The position numbers and the translations under genes are program-made. A stretch of 64,000 nucleotides of DNA. It comes from Streptomyces sp. SN-593. Lineage in GTDB: Bacteria > Actinomycetota > Actinomycetes > Streptomycetales > Streptomycetaceae. Numbering within the stretch: position 1 is the first letter of the stretch; each line of letters begins with the position of its first letter. Below, piece after piece: positions 9,101 through 17,001 of the stretch. The notes below the pieces were generated by a model. It saw only the letters and a program-made list of their open reading frames with translations. It did no database searches and was not told where the DNA came from. The DNA lies in NCBI RefSeq assembly GCF_016756395.1, contig NZ_AP018365.1, positions 6,390,001 to 6,454,000 of the forward strand. The letters run 5' to 3'.

Positions 9101-11682
9101 CGCGCGGCGACCTGTCCAAGAAGATCGACGTGGACGCGCGCGGCGAGATCCTGGAGCTGAAGACCACGATCAACACCATGGTCGGGCAGCTTTCGGCGTT
9201 CGGTGACGAGGTGACGCGGGTCGCCCGCGAGGTGGGTACCGAGGGACGGCTGGGCGGCCAGGCGCGGGTGCCGGGCGTGTCGGGGATCTGGAAGGACCTC
9301 ACCGAGTCGGTGAACCTGATGGCCAACAACCTGACGTCCCAGGTGCGCAACATCGCGCAGGTCGCCACCGCGGTGACCCGCGGCGACCTGAACCTGCGGA
9401 TCGACGTGGACGCGGCCGGGGAGATCCTGGAGCTGCAGGACTACATCAACACGATGATCGTCCGGCTGCGCGAGACGACGCTCGCGAACAAGGAGCAGGA
9501 CTGGCTCAAGGGCAACCTGGCCCGGATCTCCGGTCTGATGCAGGGCCGGCGCGACCTGCGGGACGTGGCCGCGCTCATCATGAGCGAGCTGACCCCGGTG
9601 GTGTCCGCGCAGCACGGCGCGTTCTTCCTCGCCCAGGACACCGCGGAGTCCGGCGAGGAGTACGAACTCGCGCTCGTCGGCAGCTACGGCTTCTCGCGGC
9701 GCACCATGTCGTCGGTGTTCCTGCCGGGGGAGGGGCTGATCGGGCAGGCGGCGGTGGAGAAGCGCTCGATCCTGATCGAGCAGGCGCCGCCGGGCTACCT
9801 GAAGATCGTGTCGGGGCTGGGCGAGGCCCCGCCGGCCCACGTGATCGTGCTGCCGGTGCTCTTCGAGGGCCGGGTGCTCGGCGTGATCGAGCTGGCGGCG
9901 TTCCAGCCGTTCACGCAGATCCAGAAGGACTTCCTGGACCAGATCACCGACATCATCGCGATCAGCGTCAACACCATCTCGGTGAACACCAAGACCGAGG
10001 GGCTGCTCAAGCAGTCCCAGGAGCTGACCGAGCAACTCCAGGAGCGCTCGGACGAGTTGGAGAACCGGCAGCGCGCCCTCCAGATGTCCAACGCGGAGCT
10101 GGAGGAGAAGGCCGAGCTGCTGGCGCGGCAGAACCGCGACATCGAGGTGAAGAACACCGAGATCGAGGAGGCGCGGCAGGTCCTGGAGGAGAGGGCCGAG
10201 CAGCTCGCGGTGTCGATGCGCTACAAGTCCGAGTTCCTGGCGAACATGTCGCACGAGCTGCGCACGCCGCTGAACTCGCTGCTGATCCTCGCCAAGCTGC
10301 TGGCCGACAACGCCGACTCCAACCTGTCGCCGAAGCAGGTCGAGTTCGCCGAGACCATCCACGGCGCCGGTTCCGACCTGCTGGAGCTCATCAACGACAT
10401 CCTGGACCTGACGAAGGTCGAGGCCGGCAAGATGGACGTCTCGCCGACCCGGATCGCGCTGGTGCAACTGGTGGACTACGTGGAGGCGACGTTCCGGCCG
10501 CTGACGGCGGAGAAGGGCCTGGACTTCTCGGTGCGGGTCTCCCCGGAGCTGCCGGCCACCCTGCACACCGACGAGCAGCGGCTGCTCCAGGTGCTGCGCA
10601 ACCTGCTGTCGAACGCGGTGAAGTTCACCGACTCCGGGTCGGTGGAGCTGATGATCCGGCCGGCCGGCCCGGACGCGCCGCAGTCGATCCGGGAGCAGTT
10701 GCTGGAGGCGGGGACGCTGCGCGACCCCGACCAGCCGCTGATCGCGTTCTCGGTGTCCGACACCGGGATCGGGATCGCGGCGAGCAAGATGCTGGTGATC
10801 TTCGAGGCGTTCAAGCAGGCCGACGGCACCACCAGCCGCAAGTACGGCGGCACCGGCCTCGGGTTGTCGATCAGCCGGGAGATCGCCCGGCTGCTGGGCG
10901 GTGAGATCCACGCCGACAGCCAGCCCGGCCGCGGTTCGACCTTCACCCTGTACCTGCCGCTCAGCCTCGGTGACACGCTGCCGGTGCAGCCGCAGGTGGC
11001 GATCGAGGGGGGCGAGGACGCGGAGGCCGAGCAGCGGTCCCAGGGGCGTACCCGCGGCCCGGGCAGCAGCCTGGCGAGGCTGCGCCGCCGCTCGGCGCAG
11101 ACCGCGCCCGGCCCGTCCCGGCCGGAGGCGGGCGGGAACGGGGCGGGCGGCGGCGCGGGCGCCTTCTCCGCCGCGGCGGACGACCGGGGCGGCCGAGGGG
11201 GCCAGGGTGCCCCTGCAAGGGGCTCTGAGGGCCCTGGGAGCGACTCCGGGACGGCGGGGCGGGAAACGGCGCACGGGGAGGCGTACCCGGCCTTCACCGG
11301 CGGTTTCAGCGGCGAGAAGGTCCTGATCGTCGACGACGACATCCGCAACGTCTTCGCGCTCACCAGCGTGCTGGAGCAGTACGGCCTGACCGTGCTGTAC
11401 GCGGAGAACGGGCGCGAGGGCATCGACGTCCTGGAGCAGTACGACGACATCGCCGTGGTGCTGATGGACATCATGATGCCGGAGATGGACGGCTACGCCA
11501 CGACCGCGGCGATCCGCAAGATGCCGCAGTTCGCGGGGCTGCCGATCATCGCGCTCACCGCGAAGGCGATGAAGGGCGACCGGGAGAAGGCGATCGACTC
11601 CGGCGCGTCGGACTACGTGACCAAGCCGGTGGACACCGATCACCTGCTGGCGCTCATGGCCGACTGGATGCACGCGCGGTGA
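6184..11682 (+). CDS. osaA: OsaA-like poly-HAMP hybrid sensor histidine kinase
   Basis: About 1832 residues from GTG 6184, which has a GGGAGG ribosome-binding site. Residues about 112-1100 are eleven tandem HAMP-type units. A GAF domain follows (about 1122-1270), then a coiled coil (about 1275-1345). The HisKA box FLANMSHELRTPLN has phospho-acceptor His1357. HATPase_c runs to about 1595 (NLLSNAVKFT, DTGIGI, GGTGLGLSI). A disordered Ala/Gly/Ser linker precedes a C-terminal receiver domain with Asp1762 in VLMDIMMPEMDG. No membrane segment is seen, so it is a cytoplasmic hybrid kinase. S. coelicolor OsaA/OsaB controls osmoadaptation and development; osaB lies 324 bp downstream, consistent with that pair. 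Confidence 0.93.
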   Translation: MESGASARGTVTRTKNGRSRGSGTVEVDTAALTKLLGALSAMRDGNFRKRLPVSGDGPLAEIAVVFNEVADRNQHLTGELARVRRVVGRDGKLTERLESGPSEGSWAAAIEASNALVDDLVRPVSEVGRVLSAVAEGDLEQRMDLRAQNADGSAHPLRGEFLKVGRTVNGLVDQLSAFTDEVTRVASEVGTEGKLGGQAKVRGVSGSWKDLTDSVNTMAYRLTAQVRDIALVTTAVAKGDLSRKVTVHVAGEMLELKNTVNTMVDQLSSFSSEVTRVAREVGTEGELGGQAQVPGVAGVWKDLTDSVNLMAGNLTAQVRDIAQVTMAVANGDLTQKITIGARGEVAQLAETINAMTETLRTFADEVTRVAGEIGAEGQLGGQAQVPGVAGTWKDLTDSVNTAFRNLTAQVRDIAQVTTAVAGGDLSQKVTVDVSGEMLELKNTVNTMVDQLSAFGDEVTRVAREVGVEGQLGGQAQVSGAAGTWKDLTDSVNNAFRNLTAQVRNIAQVTTAVANGDLSQKVTVDVSGEMLELKNTVNTMVDQLSSFSQQVTRMARDVGTEGRLGGQARVDGVSGTWKDLTDSVNFMAGNLTSQVRQIAQVTTAVARGDLSQKIDVDARGEILELKNTINTMVDQLSSFAEQVTRVAREVGTDGRLGGQAQVPGVAGVWRDLTDSVNFMAGNLTGQVRNIAQVATAVARGDLSQKIDVDAKGEILELKSTLNTMVDQLSSFAEQVTRVAREVGTEGILGGQAEVKGVSGTWKDLTQSVNFMANNLTSQVRNIADVTSAVAAGDLSRKITVDAKGEILALVTTVNTMVDTLSAFGDEVTRVAREVGTEGQLGGQARVRDASGIWKDLTDSVNGMASNLTSQVRSISSVATAVANGDLTKKIDVDARGEILELKNTINTMVDTLSAFGDEVTRVAREVGTEGILGGQARVPGVAGTWKDLTESVNGMASNLTGQVRQIAQVTTAVARGDLSKKIDVDARGEILELKTTINTMVGQLSAFGDEVTRVAREVGTEGRLGGQARVPGVSGIWKDLTESVNLMANNLTSQVRNIAQVATAVTRGDLNLRIDVDAAGEILELQDYINTMIVRLRETTLANKEQDWLKGNLARISGLMQGRRDLRDVAALIMSELTPVVSAQHGAFFLAQDTAESGEEYELALVGSYGFSRRTMSSVFLPGEGLIGQAAVEKRSILIEQAPPGYLKIVSGLGEAPPAHVIVLPVLFEGRVLGVIELAAFQPFTQIQKDFLDQITDIIAISVNTISVNTKTEGLLKQSQELTEQLQERSDELENRQRALQMSNAELEEKAELLARQNRDIEVKNTEIEEARQVLEERAEQLAVSMRYKSEFLANMSHELRTPLNSLLILAKLLADNADSNLSPKQVEFAETIHGAGSDLLELINDILDLTKVEAGKMDVSPTRIALVQLVDYVEATFRPLTAEKGLDFSVRVSPELPATLHTDEQRLLQVLRNLLSNAVKFTDSGSVELMIRPAGPDAPQSIREQLLEAGTLRDPDQPLIAFSVSDTGIGIAASKMLVIFEAFKQADGTTSRKYGGTGLGLSISREIARLLGGEIHADSQPGRGSTFTLYLPLSLGDTLPVQPQVAIEGGEDAEAEQRSQGRTRGPGSSLARLRRRSAQTAPGPSRPEAGGNGAGGGAGAFSAAADDRGGRGGQGAPARGSEGPGSDSGTAGRETAHGEAYPAFTGGFSGEKVLIVDDDIRNVFALTSVLEQYGLTVLYAENGREGIDVLEQYDDIAVVLMDIMMPEMDGYATTAAIRKMPQFAGLPIIALTAKAMKGDREKAIDSGASDYVTKPVDTDHLLALMADWMHAR
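6865..9440 (+). repeat. Tandem ~276-bp coding repeats (poly-HAMP array in osaA)
   Basis: Ten successive 92-residue units, each opening with an R-[DNQS]-I-[AS]-x-V-[TA]-x-A-V-x-x-GDL pattern and containing GGQA followed by WKDLT or WRDLT. They recur about every 276 bp from 6865 to 9440, after a first, more divergent unit at about 6540-6860. Each unit reads as two linked HAMP modules. DNA identity between neighbours is high enough for recombination or copy-number change. Confidence 0.9.
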
Positions 11683-12006
11683 GCGCCGCGAGGACCGCCC
11701 CGACGGCCGCCGCGATGATCGGTTCGACGGCCGAACCTGCCCGAAGATGGCCGATTATTTTGCCGACTTGAGTGTCGGGTGAGGTGTGAGCCGCTCCGGA
11801 TCTGGGAACCTTACGGTCTCCGCCTGCGTTTCCGGTATGTGGTGGGTGACGTGACGGTGACAGGGTGTGGCGACCGGCAGGGTGCGGCTACCATGACCGG
11901 CACAAGGACGGGCGGCGGGACATTGCTGCCCCCGGGGGCGGCGACCGGCGCTTCCGTCGGCATTGCGAGTCGGGGAGGCCCCAAGCCGGGGCGAGGAGGG
12001 CGTGGC
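11683..12006 (+). other. Intergenic region osaA-osaB
   Basis: 324 bp without a convincing gene. It contains a local AT-rich patch (GATTATTTTG at 11751-11760) that could be part of an osaB promoter, and GGAGG just before the OsaB start codons. No terminator-like stem after osaA was recognised. Confidence 0.4.
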
Positions 12007-12720
12007 GTGGTGCAAAAGGCCAAGATCCTCCTGGTCGATGACCGGCCGGAGAATCTGCTGGCGCTGGAGGCGATCCTCTCGGCGCTGGACCAGACCCTGG
12101 TCCGTGCATCGTCAGGGGAGGAAGCGCTCAAGGCGCTGCTGACCGACGACTTCGCGGTGATCCTGCTCGATGTCCAGATGCCGGGCATGGACGGGTTCGA
12201 GACCGCGGCACACATCAAGCGGCGGGAGCGCACCCGGGACATCCCGATCATCTTCCTCACCGCGATCAACCACGGCCCGCACCACACCTTCCGGGGCTAC
12301 GCGGCGGGCGCGGTGGACTACATCTCCAAGCCCTTCGACCCATGGGTGCTGCGCGCCAAGGTCTCGGTGTTCGTGGACCTGTACATGAAGAACTGCCAGT
12401 TGCGCGAGCAGGCGGCGCTGCTGCGGCTCCAGTTGGAGCAGGGCGCGCCGTCGGGCGCCTCGGTCGACGGCGCGGGAGCCGTCGGCGCCAAGGAGTCCGT
12501 CGGCCTGCTCGCCGAACTGTCCGCGCGCCTGGCCGCAGTGGAGGAGCAGGCCGAGGCGCTCGGCAAGCAGCTCGACGGCAGCGCGGACGCCGCGGCGGTG
12601 GCCACCGCCGCGCACCTGGAGCGCAAACTCACCGGGTTGCGGCGGGCGTTGGACGCGCTCGAACCCGGCGACGCGGGCGGCGGCGGCGAGCTGGGCAGGC
12701 AGCAGAGCGGTTCCGAGTGA
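12007..12720 (+). CDS. osaB: OsaB-like response regulator with C-terminal coiled coil
   Basis: About 237 residues from GTG 12007; GTG 12010 is equally possible, with AGGAGGG upstream. Residues 4-125 form a receiver domain: acidic pair in ILLVDDRPENL, phospho-acceptor Asp55 in VILLDVQMPGMDG, conserved Lys in YISKPFDPW. The C-terminal half is Ala/Glu/Leu-rich, probably coiled coil, with no DNA-binding domain, so output is probably through protein-protein contact. It follows the hybrid kinase OsaA, its expected partner. Confidence 0.9.
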   Translation: MVQKAKILLVDDRPENLLALEAILSALDQTLVRASSGEEALKALLTDDFAVILLDVQMPGMDGFETAAHIKRRERTRDIPIIFLTAINHGPHHTFRGYAAGAVDYISKPFDPWVLRAKVSVFVDLYMKNCQLREQAALLRLQLEQGAPSGASVDGAGAVGAKESVGLLAELSARLAAVEEQAEALGKQLDGSADAAAVATAAHLERKLTGLRRALDALEPGDAGGGGELGRQQSGSE

Positions 12721-12721
12721 C

Positions 12722-12760
12722 CGCGGGCGGCACGCCGGGACGTCCGGCCCGCCGCCCGCG
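12722..12760 (+). terminator. GC-rich hairpin after osaB
   Basis: A perfect 10-bp stem (CGCGGGCGGC at 12722-12731 with its complement at 12751-12760) begins 2 bp after the osaB stop codon. There is no T tract, as is common for Streptomyces terminators. Confidence 0.6.
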
Positions 12761-12899
12761 ACCCGAGCGGCACGCTCCCCACCGGGGGTGCCCCCGGCCC
12801 ATGACGCGGCGTCAACCCGGCGCCCCGTGCGGTCCGACACGAACGGGCGTATCCCCGAGCAGGCGTGTCCCTCGATCACAAGGGCGGTAACCTCGGCCC

Positions 12900-15680
12900 A
12901 TGGCCCCCCGTACGTCCGGCACCGCCAAGAAAGCCGCGGCGCGGCCTCCGGCCAAGAAGGCCGCGGCGAAGAAGCCCGCGGCCAAGAGCGCTGCCGCCCG
13001 ACCGCCCGCCAGGAAGGCCGCGGCGGCCCGACCCGCACCCGCGCCGTCCCCGACCGGCGGCCTGTACCGGATGGTGCGCGCGACCTGGCTGGGCATCGCC
13101 CACGGCGTCGGCGCCGTCTTCCGCGGCATAGGGCGCGGTGCGCGCGGCCTCGACCCCGCCCACCGCAAGGACGGCCTGGCGCTGCTGCTGCTCGGCGTGA
13201 CCCTGGTGGTCGCCGCCGGCACCTGGTCCAACCTCGACGGTCCGGTCGGCGACCTGGTCGCGCTGCTGGTCACCGGTGCCTTCGGCCGGTTGGACCTGCT
13301 GGTGCCGTTCCTGGTCGGCGCGGTCGCGGTGCGGCTGATGCGGCACCCCGAGCAGCCCGAGGCCAACGGCCGGATCGTGATCGGCCTGTCCGCGCTCGTG
13401 CTCGGGGTGCTCGGCCTGATCGACATCGGCTGCGGCGCGCCGACCCGCGCCGACGGCGCCCAGGCGCTGCGCAACGCCGGCGGCCTGATCGGCTGGGCCG
13501 CCGGTGCGCCCCTGCACTACACGGTCGGGTCCGTGCTCGCCGCGGCGCTGCTCCTGCTGATCACCGTCTTCGGGCTGCTGGTGGTGACCGCCACCCCGGT
13601 CAACGCCATCCCGCAGCGGCTGCGGGCGGCCGGCGCCAGGGTCGGCCTGTACGCGCCCCCGCCCGACCCCGAGGCCGTCCCGCTGGAGGACTTCTTCGAC
13701 GAGGACACGGACCCCGCGTCCTCGCGCTCGGCGGCGGACGGGGACGACTCCCCGGTCCGCCGGGTGTCCGCCCGCCCGGCCACGCCCCGCGTCGGCCGGG
13801 GAGCCGACCTCGACCCGTACGACATGGAGCGTGACGGCGAAGGCTCCTCGGCCATGGGCGGCACCGGTCAGGGCGAGCAGGACAAGCCGCGCCGCAGGTC
13901 CCGCAAGCGCGCCGAGCCGGCGACCGCGGCCCGGGGCGACGACCTCGGCCTCGACCCGGTGGACGTGGCGGCCGCGGCGGCCGCCGCCCTCGACGGCGCG
14001 GTCCTGCACGGCGTGCAGCCGTCCCCGCTGGTCGCGGACCTCACCAGCAAGCTGAAGAAGCCCGTGCCCGCCGCCCGGGCCGACGACACCGGGGCCCAGG
14101 ACACCGCCGGCACCGGCTCCGTACCCGACCTGACGAAGCCCGCGGCCGCTTCCGGGGCCGAACCGCCGCTGCCGCCGCGCGCCGAGCAGTTGCAGCTCTC
14201 CGGCGACATCACCTACGCCCTGCCCTCCCTCGACCTGCTGGAGCGCGGCGGCCCCGGCCGCACCCGCAGCGCCGCCAACGACGCGGTCGTCGCCTCGCTG
14301 ACGCAGGTGTTCAAGGAGTTCAAGGTCGACGCCGTCGTCACCGGCTTCACCCGCGGCCCGACGGTCACCCGGTACGAAGTGGAGCTGGGCGCCGCGGTGA
14401 AGGTGGAGCGGATCACCGCGCTCGCCAAGAACATCGCGTACTCCGTGGCCAGCCCCGACGTGCGGATCATCAGCCCGATCCCCGGCAAGTCCGCGGTCGG
14501 CATCGAGATCCCCAACAGCGACCGCGAGATGGTCAACGTCGGCGACCTGCTGCGCTCGGCGGACGCGGCGGGCGAGGACCACCCGATGACCGTCGCGCTC
14601 GGCAAGGACGTCGAGGGCGGCTACGTGGTGGCCAACCTCACCAAGATGCCGCACATCCTGGTCGCCGGGGCCACCGGCTCCGGCAAGTCGTCGTGCATCA
14701 ACTGCCTGATCACCTCGGTGATGTGCCGCGCCACCCCGGACGAGGTGCGGATGGTGCTGGTCGACCCCAAGCGGGTCGAGCTGACCGCCTACGAGGGCAT
14801 CCCGCACCTGATCACGCCGATCATCACCAACCCCAAGCGCGCCGCCGAGGCGTTGCAGTGGGTGGTCCGCGAGATGGACCTGCGCTACGACGACCTCGCC
14901 GCGTACGGTTTCCGGCACATCGACGACTTCAACGCCGCGGTGCGCTCGGGCAAGGCGAAGACCCCCGAGGGCAGCGAGCGCGAGCTGACCCCGTACCCCT
15001 ACCTGCTGGTGATCGTGGACGAGCTGGCCGACCTGATGATGGTCGCGCCGCGCGACGTGGAGGACTCCATCGTCCGGATCACCCAGCTCGCCCGCGCTGC
15101 CGGCATCCACCTGGTGCTGGCCACGCAGCGCCCGAGCGTGGACGTCGTCACCGGCCTGATCAAGGCCAACGTGCCCTCCCGGCTCGCCTTCGCCACATCT
15201 TCCCTCGCCGACAGTCGGGTCATCCTCGACCAGCCCGGCGCCGAGAAGCTCATCGGCAAGGGCGACGGGCTGTTCCTGCCGATGGGCGCGAACAAGCCGA
15301 TCCGCATGCAGGGCGCCTTCGTCACCGAGGACGAGATCGCCAAGGTGGTGGAGCACTGCAAGGCGCAGCTCACCCCGACCTACCGCAGCGACGTCACCGT
15401 CGGCAGCGGCCCGAAGAAGGAGATCGACGAGGAGATCGGCGACGATCTGGACCTGCTGTGCCAGGCGGCCGAGCTGGTCGTCTCCACGCAGTTCGGCTCG
15501 ACCTCGATGCTCCAGCGCAAACTGCGGGTGGGCTTCGCGAAGGCCGGACGGCTGATGGACCTGATGGAGTCCCGCGGGATCGTCGGCCCGAGCGAGGGCT
15601 CCAAGGCCCGCGACGTGCTGGTCAAGGGCGACGAGCTGGACGGGGTGCTGGCGGTGATCCGCGGCGACGCGCCGTCCTGA
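12900..15680 (+). CDS. ftsK: DNA translocase FtsK/SpoIIIE
   Basis: 926 residues. A basic Ala/Lys/Pro tract (1-45) is followed by about four membrane helices (roughly 95-250), a disordered linker to about 430, and a RecA-like motor. Walker A is GATGSGKSS with Lys596; Walker B is LLVIVDELADLMM. The C-terminal winged-helix gamma domain (about 860-926, ELVVSTQFGSTSMLQRKLRVGF) normally reads KOPS-like sequences. It pumps chromosomal DNA through the septum, in Streptomyces mainly during sporulation septation. Length and order are normal for the family. ATG 12900 has only a weak ribosome-binding site. Confidence 0.96.
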   Translation: MAPRTSGTAKKAAARPPAKKAAAKKPAAKSAAARPPARKAAAARPAPAPSPTGGLYRMVRATWLGIAHGVGAVFRGIGRGARGLDPAHRKDGLALLLLGVTLVVAAGTWSNLDGPVGDLVALLVTGAFGRLDLLVPFLVGAVAVRLMRHPEQPEANGRIVIGLSALVLGVLGLIDIGCGAPTRADGAQALRNAGGLIGWAAGAPLHYTVGSVLAAALLLLITVFGLLVVTATPVNAIPQRLRAAGARVGLYAPPPDPEAVPLEDFFDEDTDPASSRSAADGDDSPVRRVSARPATPRVGRGADLDPYDMERDGEGSSAMGGTGQGEQDKPRRRSRKRAEPATAARGDDLGLDPVDVAAAAAAALDGAVLHGVQPSPLVADLTSKLKKPVPAARADDTGAQDTAGTGSVPDLTKPAAASGAEPPLPPRAEQLQLSGDITYALPSLDLLERGGPGRTRSAANDAVVASLTQVFKEFKVDAVVTGFTRGPTVTRYEVELGAAVKVERITALAKNIAYSVASPDVRIISPIPGKSAVGIEIPNSDREMVNVGDLLRSADAAGEDHPMTVALGKDVEGGYVVANLTKMPHILVAGATGSGKSSCINCLITSVMCRATPDEVRMVLVDPKRVELTAYEGIPHLITPIITNPKRAAEALQWVVREMDLRYDDLAAYGFRHIDDFNAAVRSGKAKTPEGSERELTPYPYLLVIVDELADLMMVAPRDVEDSIVRITQLARAAGIHLVLATQRPSVDVVTGLIKANVPSRLAFATSSLADSRVILDQPGAEKLIGKGDGLFLPMGANKPIRMQGAFVTEDEIAKVVEHCKAQLTPTYRSDVTVGSGPKKEIDEEIGDDLDLLCQAAELVVSTQFGSTSMLQRKLRVGFAKAGRLMDLMESRGIVGPSEGSKARDVLVKGDELDGVLAVIRGDAPS

Positions 15681-16044
15681 GCGGCGGCGGCGCGCCTGCC
15701 GGTGCTCGGCTTCCCCGGCGCTGCGCGGTGTGTCGGCCCGCCGGCGGGGGAACCCGCCCCGGCTACCGGCGGATGCACCCGCACGTGCGTACCATTCGTC
15801 ACACAAGTGGAGTCGTGCCACGTGTGATCCCCGTCGAGTCGGGGCACGTTCAAGGGCAACCGTTTCTCCGGCAACCGTTTCCCCGGTCCACGCGTCAGGT
15901 TGTACAGGCCGGACGACCGTCGCCCCACGGCCATCACCACGTGCCGTGGGGTCGGCCGAAACCCCCGGTCCGCTGCCCCCGGTGTTTCGTACCGCCCCTA
16001 GACTGACCTTCCAGCAGGCCGCTGCACGCTCGAAAGGCGCCCTC
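15681..16044 (+). other. Intergenic region ftsK to RodZ-like gene
   Basis: 364 bp without a supported gene; open frames here look like codon-bias shadows. It presumably carries the promoter of the next gene. A direct repeat GGCAACCGTTTC occurs near 15856 and 15871. Confidence 0.4.
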
Positions 16045-16866
16045 GTGTCCATCGGCAACCCGCCCCCCGCCGACCGTCCTTCGGTCGGCCGCGCCCTGGC
16101 CCAGGCCCGTACCGAGGCGGGGCTGACCGTTGACGAGGTCAGCACCACCACCCGGGTGCGGGTACCGATCCTCCAGGCGATCGAGCAGGACGACTTCTCC
16201 CGCTGTGGCGGCGACGTCTACGCGCGCGGCCACATCCGGGCCATCGCCCGCGCCGTGGGCCTGGACCCCGACCCGCTGGTCGAGCAGTACGCCGCCGACC
16301 ACGACGCCGACGCCGCGGCCGCGCCGGTCGCGCCGCTGTACGAGGCGGAGCGGATCAAGTCCGAGCCGCGCCGGCCGAACTGGACCGCCGCCATGGTCGC
16401 CGCGATCGTGGCCGTGATCGGCTTCGTCGGCTACACCGCGGTCAGCGGCAGCGGTGGCGACGGCGGCAAGCCCACCGCCCGGTCCGGCTCCAGCGCCACG
16501 CCCTCGCCCAGCGCGTCCACGACCACGGCCTCGCCGCAGGGCAACGGCGCTCCCACCGCGCCGCAGCCGACCGACACCAGCAGTGCCATCGCCGCGGCCC
16601 CGCCCGGGAAGGTCACGGTCAAGGTCACCGCCGACGGGGGCGCGAGCTGGATCCAGGCCACCGACGGCAACGGCAAGCAGCTCTTCCAGGCGTCCTTGGA
16701 GGAGGGCCAGTCCAAGACCTGGACCGACGACAAGAAGATCAAGCTGATCGTGGGCAACGCGGGCGCGGTCCAGCTCTTCGTCAACGGCAAGGACCTCGGG
16801 CCGGCGGGCGACAAGGGCCAGGTCGTACGCCTGACGTACACGCCGGGCGACCCGACGCAGGGCTAG
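16045..16866 (+). CDS. RodZ-like membrane protein: N-terminal HTH, one TM helix, C-terminal DUF4115
   Basis: 273 residues from GTG 16045. The cytoplasmic N-terminus (about 10-85) is a HTH_25/RodZ-type domain (VGRALAQARTEAGLTVDEVS, VYARGHIRAIARAVGLDPD). A basic patch and a single membrane helix (about 113-133) follow, then a Ser/Thr/Pro linker and an extracytoplasmic beta-domain (about 190-273, KVTVKVTADGGASWIQ and LFVNGKDLGPAGDKG). In rod-shaped bacteria RodZ links MreB to the membrane; in Streptomyces the role is less clear. A strong terminator follows directly. Confidence 0.85.
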   Translation: MSIGNPPPADRPSVGRALAQARTEAGLTVDEVSTTTRVRVPILQAIEQDDFSRCGGDVYARGHIRAIARAVGLDPDPLVEQYAADHDADAAAAPVAPLYEAERIKSEPRRPNWTAAMVAAIVAVIGFVGYTAVSGSGGDGGKPTARSGSSATPSPSASTTTASPQGNGAPTAPQPTDTSSAIAAAPPGKVTVKVTADGGASWIQATDGNGKQLFQASLEEGQSKTWTDDKKIKLIVGNAGAVQLFVNGKDLGPAGDKGQVVRLTYTPGDPTQG

Positions 16867-16887
16867 GGCCCGGCCGGCGGATCGTGC

Positions 16888-16920
16888 CGGCCCCGGCCCC
16901 CCGGCCGGGGGCCGGGGCCG
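16888..16920 (+). terminator. Terminator between RodZ-like gene and rimO
   Basis: A perfect 14-bp stem at 16888-16901 and 16907-16920 (CGGCCCCGGCCCCC and complement) with a 5-nt loop lies 21 bp after the stop codon. Confidence 0.8.
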
Positions 16921-17001
16921 CCCTGCGGGAGCCTCGGTGGACGCCCGTTCGCCCGACCGCGCGGCGAAGCCCGCGACAGGCCACCGGGTAGGCTGGTGCG
17001 C

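Noticed and set aside
6865..9440. Regular 276-bp repeats considered as a mobile or satellite repeat
   Set aside because: The units encode in-frame HAMP domains of one protein, so they are a protein-level repeat.
6088..11673. An 1861-codon minus-strand frame opposite osaA
   Set aside because: His/Arg/Leu-rich shadow of the repeated HAMP coding sequence; the plus strand encodes the kinase.
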